Assembly (NCBI RefSeq): GCF_023502235.1 | Contig: NZ_JAMFLY010000005.1 | Coordinates: forward strand, 124,001-188,000 | From: Flagellimonas myxillae | GTDB taxonomy: Bacteria > Bacteroidota > Bacteroidia > Flavobacteriales > Flavobacteriaceae | DNA length: 64,000 nucleotides | Direction of reading: 5' to 3' | Shown: positions 33,753-42,133 of the stretch, piece by piece | Layout of the letters: every line of letters begins with the position of its first letter | Numbering within the stretch: the stretch's first letter is position 1 | Position numbers and translations under genes: made by a program | The notes under the pieces: model-generated | Databases searched by the model: none | Told to the model about the DNA's origin: nothing | The model's input: only the letters and a program-made list of their open reading frames with translations

Positions 33753-34976
33753 ATGAAAAAAATCAAAAACCTATCTCATAACAAGTTTGCTTTTTCTCTC
33801 GCAGGCTCGAGGCTCATAGAACGAATTTCATTTTATGGTGTTCGCTCCCTACTTGTTCTATACATGCTCAGTGAGGGAATCCAAATGGAAGCAGATAAGG
33901 CAATCGTTCTCTACAGTTGGTTTGCTGGATCCATCATGCTAACTCAGATTATAGGCGCCTTATTCGGCGATCTTTTGGTTGGAAACAGAAAAGCAATAAT
34001 CTTTGGAGGTTTGATTCAGGCAGGCGGGGTGTTCTGTTTAATTGTACCCTCTGTGTACTTCCTCTACATTGGATTATTCCTTATTGCAATTGGTGGAGGG
34101 TTATTTACTCCAAACCTTATTGCCAATTTTGGGAAGTATTACCTCGCTAGAAAAAAACTGCTGGATTCTGGCTATGCATTTTTGCATTTCGCGATGAACA
34201 TTGGAGGGCTAATTGGTCCTTTGCTTATAGGGGCCATTGGGTACAACTATGGTTGGAGCTTTGGATTTGGAGTTTCCGGAATTCTATTGTTGGTTGCCAT
34301 CGCCCCTCCACTTTTAATCCCTGAGCCACAATTGGGCTCCAATACATTTCCAAATAAGGTTGAAATAAGAGTGGTTAAAATTTTTATGGCGATTCTAATT
34401 GCAGGCCTTTTTTGGGCAGTTTATGAAATTGCTTCGACAGGGATTTTCGAATTACAAGAACGTGTAATGGATCAAGTCAATTTCCAATTACCAGATAATC
34501 CATGGTCTACCTTAAGCATCTTTTTAATTATTCCGTTTGGCATTGTTGCCGTGGTATTTTGGTCTTTCTACTACTCCAAACAATTCACTAAACTTACCAT
34601 TGGGTTACTCTTTGGCGCGCTTTCTTTCGGGTTGTTATTTCTGATTAACATTAATCCCGCTTGGCCACAGTCTTTAATATTCTTGATTTCCATAGTTCTT
34701 ATATCAGTTGCTGAAATTTTTATAGCGCCTGTGGTCTATTCTGTTGTAACCGAGTTTACCTCACCTAAATATCTTGCAATTATTATAAGTCTAACATTTA
34801 TTCCTCCCAAAGCATTCACGGCAATTGTAGGCATTTTGGATTTTAGCACTGCTGAAGGTTCGTCGGTGTTTTTGGGAATAGGAGTTGTTGTAACCACCTT
34901 GGTTACTATCGGAATGGCAATCTTTCTATTTATCTATAGAAAGTTTATCGTTACGGAGACTATTCAGGGTTCTTAA
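33753..34976 (+). CDS. POT-family (proton-dependent oligopeptide) MFS transporter
   Basis: A 407-residue membrane protein with about 11-12 helices. The start GSRLIERISFYGVRSLLVLYM fits the POT signature around ExxERFxYYG, with the first Glu replaced. Helices four and five contain IAIGGGLFTPNLIANFGKYY, like the conserved GTGGIKPNV segment of POT carriers. It is shorter than typical POT proteins (about 480-600), so it may lack the two extra helices. Peptide uptake is likely but the substrate could differ. It is 3 bases behind the EEP gene and ends 2 bases before the convergent AsmA gene. Its codons look more A+T-rich than its neighbours. Confidence 0.82.
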   Translation: MKKIKNLSHNKFAFSLAGSRLIERISFYGVRSLLVLYMLSEGIQMEADKAIVLYSWFAGSIMLTQIIGALFGDLLVGNRKAIIFGGLIQAGGVFCLIVPSVYFLYIGLFLIAIGGGLFTPNLIANFGKYYLARKKLLDSGYAFLHFAMNIGGLIGPLLIGAIGYNYGWSFGFGVSGILLLVAIAPPLLIPEPQLGSNTFPNKVEIRVVKIFMAILIAGLFWAVYEIASTGIFELQERVMDQVNFQLPDNPWSTLSIFLIIPFGIVAVVFWSFYYSKQFTKLTIGLLFGALSFGLLFLININPAWPQSLIFLISIVLISVAEIFIAPVVYSVVTEFTSPKYLAIIISLTFIPPKAFTAIVGILDFSTAEGSSVFLGIGVVVTTLVTIGMAIFLFIYRKFIVTETIQGS

Positions 34977-34978
34977 CA

Positions 34979-37657
34979 CTAATTATCAACCGAATCCTTT
35001 TTCTTTTTACCCAACAAACCGCCCAAAATGGATTTGGCCGTATTTTTCACTGGGTCTTCCTTAGTTGCCGTGGAATCTGTAGCTTCCTCTGTTTTGCCCC
35101 CCAATAAATTGCCAAGAGCTTCCTTTACCCCATCGGATTCGGTTGCCGTGGAGTCCTGCCCCTCTTTTTTAAAGACATCGGCTATGAGGTCTTTGGCCTT
35201 GTCCTTGCCTTGGTTGACCAGTTTTTGTTTCTGGATTTCCACCAACTGGTTTGTCAATTTGGAAACACCTGAGGTCAAATCCGTTTTCACACTTGGGTTT
35301 GTATAACTTCCTCCAATGTTTGCAGTTACTGGAATTGTCAAGTTCTCCAAATCGGAATCGTCCAATTTTGCGATTAGGTTGTTCACCTCATCACCCAGAT
35401 ATTTCGCGGGCACATCCAGGGTGGCATTATATTGCATTTGCTGATCAAAGGTGTGACTTCCGTCTACGTTCGCCGCAATGTCCTTATAGGTAAGGCTAAA
35501 AGGCTTCACTGTAACCGCCCCATTTTCAAAACTCAAGGCGGTCTTTAAATCGCTTAAGTCCAAATCCTCAGTGTTTAAAAAATTGAGCTGTCCATTTAGA
35601 GCTGAAAACAAAGGGGCTTTTTGGGCGTCAACTTTGGTTGCCAACAGTTGGGCCAATAAATCCCCAGAAATTGTGGTCAAATTAGGGGTGAAATCCTCGT
35701 TCAGCTTCCCACCTATTTCAATATCCGAATTAAAAGAGCCTTGCAGGGCATTTGCCAAAGGCGCCAACACCTTGAACAATTCCATGGAAGCAAAGGACTC
35801 CCCAATATTCAGATTGCTCATCCCCAATTTCATGTCGAAAGTTGCCTGCTCCTCTTTGGTCGATACCGACCCGTTAACGCCCAGGATACCTCCAAACAAA
35901 TTGGATTGCAATCCCTGAACCGTGGCCGTTTCATCTTTAATGATCAATTTTCCCTTGACATTTTTTAAACTCAGGTTATCATACAGGACAGTATTTGCAA
36001 CGGCATCGATGGTACAATCCAAAAAGGATGGAATTTTAATGCGCTCCTCAACGGTCTCCGAACCATCTTCAGAGGTACTCTCCGTGTCCTCTACCATAAA
36101 ATCGTTCAAAGCGAAAGTATTGGAACTCAAGCTAAAGTTTCCTTCCACATTTTCGTTGTTGAACATAAAACCCAATAGGTTGGCAAGGGTTCCTGAAGCG
36201 CTAAAATCCGTGGTCCCTGTTTTTCCTTCAAAGGAGTTGAGCACCACCTTATCGGGTGTGAAATTGATAGCTGCAGAATTGATTGCGACCGGGTGTTTCA
36301 ATTCTTCCGATTCGTATTCAAAACCTTCAAGTGCCAAATCTCCTTGGGTCTTGGTGTTGCCATATTGCTTGTTCTCCAAGGAAGCCATATCAAAAGCCGT
36401 GGTCACATCTGCTGTCAACATTCCTTTCAGCCCATAATCTTCGGGCATCGGATAGGCCTGTGAAATATGGGCCAGGTTTACCTTTCCATCCATATGGGCG
36501 TTTACCTTGGTATTGCCCATCAAATCCCGAATCTTGGCGTTTAGGTTAAACTTGTCCTGATCAATGATAAAGGACAGTTTATGGATATCCACATAGGTAT
36601 CCTCGGTAATACCTGTTTTGTTGCTGATTTCCGTATCAATGTGTACGTTCCGGACAGATTTAGGTAAATCCGGATATTTAAAAGAGGCGTTCTCTGAATT
36701 GATCTTGATATCGAAAGCTGGGATGTGATCATTGTCCACTATCCCCCTGAATTGGCCCTCGACCTCAAAATTACCTGTGGTTTGTACATCTTCAATATTG
36801 GCGGCGTAAGCCTCAGGGATCACGTCCAAAAAGTTTTTAAAGTCGGATGAAGGTGTCTTAAAACTAACATCCACTTCTTGATTTGCTTCGTTCACCTTTA
36901 CAAATCCATCAAAGACCAAGGGCAACTGGTTCACCATGGCCTTGTTGTCCAAAAAAGTGTATTTGTTTTCATTCAGGTCGATACCGATCAAGGCATCCAA
37001 GTAAATTTTATTGTTGTTCAGGTATTTTGTGCTATCCATTTCAAACGAAACCAATGCGTCGGTTAAGGTTTTCAACTCGGAATTCTCCAGGGATAAATCC
37101 CCGGTGCCTGAATGATTCATTTCTGAAATGGCCAAGCGCATGCCACTGGCCAGGTCGTGATACACAATTTCGGTGTCCGTGATGGAGTACCCGTCAAGTG
37201 CCAAAGTGAAATTACTCGATGCCTCTCCAGCGTCGGAGGGTGCACCCTCTTCCTCTAGGGCAATGTCGTAATTGGCATTTTCATCGGCATCTATCGTTAT
37301 ATGGAGTTTGGCCTGATCAATATCCAGACTTTTAATTCCAATGGGTTCCTCGGCCGATTTAAAAAGTTCTGAAATACCCATTTTCAATGCGATTTGATCT
37401 GCGGCAAACAGGGTATCCCCTTCAAAGGGGGCCTTGTTTACCAAAGAAATTCCTTGGAGTTCCACATGGGCATTGGGAAAACTTTTGATGAGACTTAGGC
37501 TTGCATCATCAAAATTCAAAGTGGCATTGACATTCTGGTTCACTTTATTTTTAATTATTTCGGCAATCTTACCTTCCAGAAGCAGCGGAAGGGCCATAAT
37601 CAATGCGATAAGAACAAGTAGGGTTATTCCAGCAATTTTAAGGAGCTTTCGTTTCAT
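34979..37657 (-). CDS. AsmA-family protein
   Basis: An 892-residue protein with one N-terminal membrane helix (LLKIAGITLLVLIALIMALPLLL) and a long, mainly beta-sheet periplasmic body. The AsmA N-terminal motif is visible in FDDASLSLIKSFPNAHVELQGISLVNK, and the AsmA-like C-terminal region lies around VNGSVSTKEEQATFDMKLGMSNLNIGESFASM. The family is thought to form grooves that carry lipids between membranes and to influence outer-membrane assembly. The C-terminal tail is Thr/Lys-rich and ends in KKKKDSVDN. A queuosine-precursor transporter gene lies upstream. Confidence 0.88.
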   Translation of the reverse strand: MKRKLLKIAGITLLVLIALIMALPLLLEGKIAEIIKNKVNQNVNATLNFDDASLSLIKSFPNAHVELQGISLVNKAPFEGDTLFAADQIALKMGISELFKSAEEPIGIKSLDIDQAKLHITIDADENANYDIALEEEGAPSDAGEASSNFTLALDGYSITDTEIVYHDLASGMRLAISEMNHSGTGDLSLENSELKTLTDALVSFEMDSTKYLNNNKIYLDALIGIDLNENKYTFLDNKAMVNQLPLVFDGFVKVNEANQEVDVSFKTPSSDFKNFLDVIPEAYAANIEDVQTTGNFEVEGQFRGIVDNDHIPAFDIKINSENASFKYPDLPKSVRNVHIDTEISNKTGITEDTYVDIHKLSFIIDQDKFNLNAKIRDLMGNTKVNAHMDGKVNLAHISQAYPMPEDYGLKGMLTADVTTAFDMASLENKQYGNTKTQGDLALEGFEYESEELKHPVAINSAAINFTPDKVVLNSFEGKTGTTDFSASGTLANLLGFMFNNENVEGNFSLSSNTFALNDFMVEDTESTSEDGSETVEERIKIPSFLDCTIDAVANTVLYDNLSLKNVKGKLIIKDETATVQGLQSNLFGGILGVNGSVSTKEEQATFDMKLGMSNLNIGESFASMELFKVLAPLANALQGSFNSDIEIGGKLNEDFTPNLTTISGDLLAQLLATKVDAQKAPLFSALNGQLNFLNTEDLDLSDLKTALSFENGAVTVKPFSLTYKDIAANVDGSHTFDQQMQYNATLDVPAKYLGDEVNNLIAKLDDSDLENLTIPVTANIGGSYTNPSVKTDLTSGVSKLTNQLVEIQKQKLVNQGKDKAKDLIADVFKKEGQDSTATESDGVKEALGNLLGGKTEEATDSTATKEDPVKNTAKSILGGLLGKKKKDSVDN

Positions 37658-37693
37658 AATTTGGGATTTTGTAACAAAGTAAAAAAGAAGTGC

Positions 37694-38401
37694 TTAATCC
37701 AAGCTAATCTCTTCCCCTATTTTTAAGTTAAATCTTTTCCGTAGTAGATATACGAAAAGATAGAGCAAAGGGGTGTCCAACAGCGCAATAAAAATTTTAA
37801 AGAGAAAACCACTGATGACCAAACCATAGAAAAGTTCCCATGGAATCTCTCCAAAAATGCAGAGGAGCAATACCACGGTAAAGGTGTCTATAAACTGGGA
37901 GGAAAAGGTGGAAAAGTTGTTCCGCAACCAAAGATATTTGCCTTTGGTGATCCTTTTCCAGAAATGATAGAGCTGAATGTCGATAAACTGCGCCAGAAGA
38001 TAGGCCATCATGGAAGCGAAAACCGCAACTGCGGTATTTCCAAAAACCGAACTGAACATATCGTTACCCACGGGAGACCAATCTGTAGCAGGTGCCACAT
38101 TGGCCGTCGTCACTATAAGCAGTGAGAAAAAGGAAGCAAAGATTCCTGCGATGACCACTTGGTTTGCTCTTTTCTTTCCAAATATTTCAGATATCAAATC
38201 CGTTATCAAAAAGGTGATTGGATAGGGTAGAATTCCCACCGAAACTTCAAAAAGTGGAGCGCCAAACACCTCAATGTCCCCGAAGGGATTCCAATAAAAA
38301 AACTTCTGAAAAATAAGGTTGGACACCACCAAGGAGGTGATGAAAAGGGCACCTAGGTAAAGGTATATGGAAAAGGCAACTTTTCTGTCCTTTTGCGTCA
38401 T
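37694..38401 (-). CDS. Queuosine precursor transporter (YhhQ/VUT-1 family)
   Basis: A 235-residue inner-membrane protein with six helices. The family signature PYPITFLITDLISEIFGKKRANQVV is clear, as is the later FIDIQLYHFWKRITKGKYLWLRNNFSTFSSQFIDT segment. YhhQ-type carriers import preQ0/preQ1 or queuine bases for tRNA modification. The gene begins 3 bases after the sppA stop codon, so there is no room for a preQ1 riboswitch of its own. Confidence 0.9.
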   Translation of the reverse strand: MTQKDRKVAFSIYLYLGALFITSLVVSNLIFQKFFYWNPFGDIEVFGAPLFEVSVGILPYPITFLITDLISEIFGKKRANQVVIAGIFASFFSLLIVTTANVAPATDWSPVGNDMFSSVFGNTAVAVFASMMAYLLAQFIDIQLYHFWKRITKGKYLWLRNNFSTFSSQFIDTFTVVLLLCIFGEIPWELFYGLVISGFLFKIFIALLDTPLLYLFVYLLRKRFNLKIGEEISLD

Positions 38402-38404
38402 CCC

Positions 38405-40165
38405 TTATTTAATATTTAGACTAAACGGCATTCTTGCCTGGATTCCTTTTTGGCTTCCGATGTTTTTAAACTCCTTTAAAATACGATACGCTTCGTCCCC
38501 GATTTCTTCCTGGATAATAGCTTCACCCAATTTGGATTTGGCTCCGGCCATATCGTCCATAAATCGTTCAAAATCCGATTTGTATTTGGGATATTTTCGA
38601 ATACCGTAGTCCTCCACCTCTGCCATCTCGGCTGCGGCTGTAATGGCATCATCCAAACTTCCAAGTTCATCCACCAAACCATTTTCAACGGCATCCGCCC
38701 CACTCCATACCCTACCCTGGGCCAAGGAATCCACTTGGGACAAACTCATATTTCTACCTGCTGCCACACGCTCCAAAAAAGTCTCGTATGTATGTTCTAT
38801 CCCTTCTTGCACTACATCGCGGAACGAATCGGTCATGGGTTCAAACAGGGAATAATCCACCGAGTTCTTATTGGTTCCCACTTGCTCCGCATTGATGCCC
38901 ATGTCACCAGCGAGCCTATGCACATTTGGAATGGTTCCAAAAACCCCAATGGAGCCGGTTATCGTAGTGGGCTCGGCAAAAATTTTGTTCCCGGCCACAC
39001 CTATATAATATCCACCGGACGCGGCCACATTTCCAAAGGAGACCACTACGGGTTTTTCCTTTTTGGCCAATTCCACTTCCCGCCAAATAATATCTGAAAC
39101 CAAGGCGCTTCCTCCCGGGGAATCTACCCGAAGTACGATGGCCTTGACACTCTCGCTACGGGCTGCCTTTTGTAGGGCGCGGGTCACGATTCCTTGACCA
39201 ATGAATTCTTTGCCTCCCTCGCCATAATAGATTTCACCTTGGGCATAGATTACAGCGATTTTATTCGCCCCGGTTTTAAGCCTCTTACCCCCTGAAATGG
39301 TCAGGTAATCATCGAAATCAACATAGTTTAGGGCTTCGTCGGCTTCCAAGCCCAGTTCATCTTTAAGGAAAAGCTCATACTCATCAAAATGTACCGTGCC
39401 ATCAATCAAATTGGATACCACCGCAAACTCAGGGGTCCTACCCCCCAAGGTATCGGCGATGATGTTCAGGTCTTCGGTGCTCACTTTCCTCGAGCTACCA
39501 ATATCGGTCAACATTTGGTCCCAAAGCGAACTAATCAGTTCTTGGATCTGCTCTCGATTTTCCTTACTCATGGTATCCGACAAATAGGGTTCAACAGCAC
39601 TTTTGTACTTTCCATGGCGAATTACCTCCATCTTAATCCCTGTTTTCTCCTGCAAGTCCTTAAAATAAAGTACTTCAGTGGCCAATCCCTTAAAGTCCAA
39701 GGCACCCACCGGGTTCAGGTATATTTCATCGGCCACACTGGCCAAATAGTAGTCTTTCTGGGTAAAGAAATCGGAATGCGCATAGATAAACTTGCCTGCC
39801 TCTTTAAAATCAATAAGTGCCTTTCGAATTTCCTGTGCCTGGGCCAATCCTGCTTGCAAGAAACTGGTCTTCAAACTGATCCCCTTTATTCTGTCATCAT
39901 CGGCTGCAACCCGGATTCCGTGGACAATATCATCCAATCCTACCTCTTGGCTCCAAAGACCGGCAAAGGGGTCGGTTTCATTCCTTCCCACATAATCCCG
40001 GATAGGTTCTGTGAAACTCAATTCCAAAACTGCGTTTTGTCCAACTGCGACTCCCTCATCCGAATTTCCCACCAAAAAAAGAAAAAAGAAAAACATGGCC
40101 ATCAAAATTCCAAACGCCATCAAACAGCCCAATATAGCGGCCAGCAGATTTCTTAAAAACTTCAT
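38405..40165 (-). CDS. sppA: Signal peptide peptidase SppA, 67-kDa type
   Basis: I chose ATG 40165: a -7 box lies at 40187-40194, which would fall inside any longer reading. The 586-residue protein has an N-terminal membrane helix (LLAAILGCLMAFGILMAMFFFFLF) and two peptidase S49 domains. The catalytic Lys188 is in KYKSAVEPY of the first domain and Ser383 in NVAASGGYYIG of the second, 195 residues apart, close to the spacing in E. coli SppA. It degrades cleaved signal peptides in the inner membrane. Confidence 0.93.
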   Translation of the reverse strand: MKFLRNLLAAILGCLMAFGILMAMFFFFLFLVGNSDEGVAVGQNAVLELSFTEPIRDYVGRNETDPFAGLWSQEVGLDDIVHGIRVAADDDRIKGISLKTSFLQAGLAQAQEIRKALIDFKEAGKFIYAHSDFFTQKDYYLASVADEIYLNPVGALDFKGLATEVLYFKDLQEKTGIKMEVIRHGKYKSAVEPYLSDTMSKENREQIQELISSLWDQMLTDIGSSRKVSTEDLNIIADTLGGRTPEFAVVSNLIDGTVHFDEYELFLKDELGLEADEALNYVDFDDYLTISGGKRLKTGANKIAVIYAQGEIYYGEGGKEFIGQGIVTRALQKAARSESVKAIVLRVDSPGGSALVSDIIWREVELAKKEKPVVVSFGNVAASGGYYIGVAGNKIFAEPTTITGSIGVFGTIPNVHRLAGDMGINAEQVGTNKNSVDYSLFEPMTDSFRDVVQEGIEHTYETFLERVAAGRNMSLSQVDSLAQGRVWSGADAVENGLVDELGSLDDAITAAAEMAEVEDYGIRKYPKYKSDFERFMDDMAGAKSKLGEAIIQEEIGDEAYRILKEFKNIGSQKGIQARMPFSLNIK

Positions 40166-40186
40166 GCAACAAAATTTATTCCTGGC

Positions 40187-40194
40187 CAAAGATA
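40187..40194 (-). promoter_or_regulatory. -7 box of sppA
   Basis: On the minus strand the sequence is TATCTTTG, an exact match to TAnnTTTG, ending 21 bases before the ATG at 40165. No clear TTG is visible at the -33 position. Confidence 0.45.
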
Positions 40195-40232
40195 ACCATT
40201 GTTGATTGTTTTGTTATTTTGTTTCCCTGATT

Positions 40233-41378
40233 ATGGGTGGAACACAACTTGCATATCTCTCACTGGGCAGCAACATGGGCAACCGTGCGCAGACCCTCCA
40301 AAAAGCAGTACTCAAGATCGCTGAAAATGTGGGCGACGTCAAGGCGGTCTCCTCCGTCTATGAGAATGCTGCTGTCGGATTTGAAGGGGAGGATTTTTTA
40401 AATGCTTGTTTAACCGTTGAAACCTCATTGTCTCCTTCAAATTTACTTGCTAGCCTGTTACGAATTGAACAGGATTTTGGGCGGGAACGTTCCGAATCGG
40501 CTGGTTACGCTTCGCGTACCTTGGACATCGACATTGTTCTTTTTGGGGATGAAATCGTTCAGGATGAAAACCTGGTGATACCCCATCCCAGCATGCATGA
40601 GCGTAATTTTGTTTTAAAACCTCTGGCGGATATCGCGCCGCAGCTGTACCACCCCATATTGAACAAGGATGTGCGCAATCTGCTGCAGCAATGCAAGGAC
40701 CGAAATGCGTTGACCAAAACTGCATATCGATTGTTCAAAAGTAGGTCTGATGTATTTTCCCAATTGCAATTTGTAGCTATCGAAGGAAACATTGGGGCGG
40801 GCAAGACCACACTCTGCAAAATGATCGCTGAAGAGTTTAACGCCAAATTGGTACTGGAGCGGTTTGCGGACAACCCTTTCCTTCCCAAATTTTATGAGGA
40901 TCAATCCCGCTACGCATTTCCTTTAGAAATGTCTTTTTTGGCCGATAGATACCAACAATTCACGGACGACACCTCCCAATTTGACCTTTTTAAGAGCTTT
41001 ATGGTAAGTGATTATGATATTTTCAAATCCCTGATCTTTGCAAAAATCACCTTGCAGGAGGAGGAGTTTAACCTTTACCGGAAGGTTTTTAATTTCATGT
41101 ACCGGGAGGTCAAAAAACCGGATATTTACGTCTACCTCTACCAAAACACCAACCGCTTATTGTCCAATATCAAGAAAAGAGGGAGGGAATACGAACAAAA
41201 AATTCCTTCGGATTACTTGGAGAAAATCAATCAAGGATATCTGGATTTCATAAAGGGCCACCCCAACCAAAGCAGCCTAATTTTGGATATGAGCGATCTG
41301 GATTTTGTGAACAATCCGGATGATTATGAATCGGTTTTAAAGGCCTTGGAGAGCCGTATTCTGGAGCTATTTTTTTAA
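40233..41378 (+). CDS. folK: Fused HPPK (FolK) and deoxynucleoside kinase
   Basis: One reading frame of 381 residues from ATG 40233 encodes two enzymes. Residues 1-160 are 6-hydroxymethyl-dihydropterin pyrophosphokinase: LAYLSLGSNMGNR at the start and RTLDIDIVLF with the metal-binding Asp98 and Asp100. From about residue 178 a deoxynucleoside kinase follows, with P-loop GNIGAGKT (185-192), the ERFADNPFLPKFYED region and the basic IKKRGREYEQKI lid. The first makes a folate precursor, the second salvages deoxynucleosides. The fusion is in frame with no stop, and similar fusions occur in Bacteroidota. A terminator follows. Confidence 0.92.
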   Translation: MGGTQLAYLSLGSNMGNRAQTLQKAVLKIAENVGDVKAVSSVYENAAVGFEGEDFLNACLTVETSLSPSNLLASLLRIEQDFGRERSESAGYASRTLDIDIVLFGDEIVQDENLVIPHPSMHERNFVLKPLADIAPQLYHPILNKDVRNLLQQCKDRNALTKTAYRLFKSRSDVFSQLQFVAIEGNIGAGKTTLCKMIAEEFNAKLVLERFADNPFLPKFYEDQSRYAFPLEMSFLADRYQQFTDDTSQFDLFKSFMVSDYDIFKSLIFAKITLQEEEFNLYRKVFNFMYREVKKPDIYVYLYQNTNRLLSNIKKRGREYEQKIPSDYLEKINQGYLDFIKGHPNQSSLILDMSDLDFVNNPDDYESVLKALESRILELFF

Positions 41379-41470
41379 GAGAATTTTTAGAAAATGTTTG
41401 GATATAACGAATGGTTTTATTTTATTAGACCCCTCTAAACGAGAAACTAACTAACTCAAACTATATGTTT

Positions 41471-41494
41471 AGCCCTGATTTTCAGGGCTTTTTT
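41471..41494 (+). terminator. Intrinsic terminator after folK-dNK
   Basis: AGCCCTGA (41471-41478) pairs with TCAGGGCT (41482-41489), followed by five T residues. Its right arm overlaps the stop codon of the convergent methyltransferase gene. Confidence 0.85.
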
Positions 41495-42033
41495 GTTTTC
41501 TGAACTTGTTGTTTGTTCCAAATATCCCACACCACTACTCCTGCACTTACCGATATATTTAGTGAATGTTTGGTCCCAAACTGTGGAATTTCCAAAACGG
41601 TGTCGCAGGCTGATACCACCTGCTGGGAAACCCCTTTTACCTCGTGCCCGAACACAAGGGCCAAAGTCTCACCAGAATTCGGCTCAAAAGCGTTGAGCAT
41701 TACGGCATCCTCTGCCTGTTCCACAGCAACCGTGTGAACTCCTTTGCTCTTGAGTTCCCCAATCAAATCCAAGGTTTCCTTTTTGTATTCCCAATCCACA
41801 CTCTCCGTGGCCCCTAGGGCGGTCTTTCGGATGTCTTTATGTGGTGGGGTGGCGGTAATGCCGCACAGGTAGATTTTCTGGACCAAAAATGCATCGGCCG
41901 TCCGAAATACGGAGCCAATGTTGTTGAGGCTTCTGATGTTATCCAGAATTAGGATGATGGGCGATTTTTCCGCCTGCTTGAATGTTTCAACGTCCAATCG
42001 GCCCAATTCGCTGTTTTCCAGTTTTCGCTTCAT
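41482..42033 (-). CDS. TrmH/SpoU-family RNA 2'-O-methyltransferase
   Basis: A 183-residue SPOUT methyltransferase from ATG 42033 (a TTG three codons before is less likely). Motif 1 is SLNNIGSVFRTADAF, motif 2 LALVFGHEVKGVSQQ, motif 3 IPQFGTKHSLNISVSAGVVVWD, the three parts of the knotted SAM site. Such enzymes methylate the ribose of a tRNA or rRNA nucleotide. It has no N-terminal RNA-binding extension and is short, like TrmL/TrmH-type members, so the target cannot be named. Confidence 0.9.
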   Translation of the reverse strand: MKRKLENSELGRLDVETFKQAEKSPIILILDNIRSLNNIGSVFRTADAFLVQKIYLCGITATPPHKDIRKTALGATESVDWEYKKETLDLIGELKSKGVHTVAVEQAEDAVMLNAFEPNSGETLALVFGHEVKGVSQQVVSACDTVLEIPQFGTKHSLNISVSAGVVVWDIWNKQQVQKTKKP

Positions 42034-42071
42034 ATTTTTCAACTATCACGGCAAAAATATCAACAATTATA

Positions 42072-42100
42072 TTGGAAAATGCCGGAAAAGGCTACATTCG
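42072..42100 (+). promoter_or_regulatory. Candidate mutS promoter
   Basis: TTG at 42072-42074 and TACATTCG at 42093-42100 are 18 bases apart. The -7 element has one mismatch to TAnnTTTG. It lies 33 bases before the mutS TTG start. Confidence 0.35.
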
Positions 42101-42133
42101 TTTCAACCTCTTCATTAAAACCTGTAAAATACT

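Noticed and set aside
37694-38404. preQ1 riboswitch before the queuosine-precursor transporter
   Set aside because: Only 3 bases separate it from the sppA stop codon, leaving no space.
39389-40156. 255-codon plus-strand frame opposite sppA
   Set aside because: It lies entirely antisense to a gene with clear catalytic motifs and has no recognisable domain.
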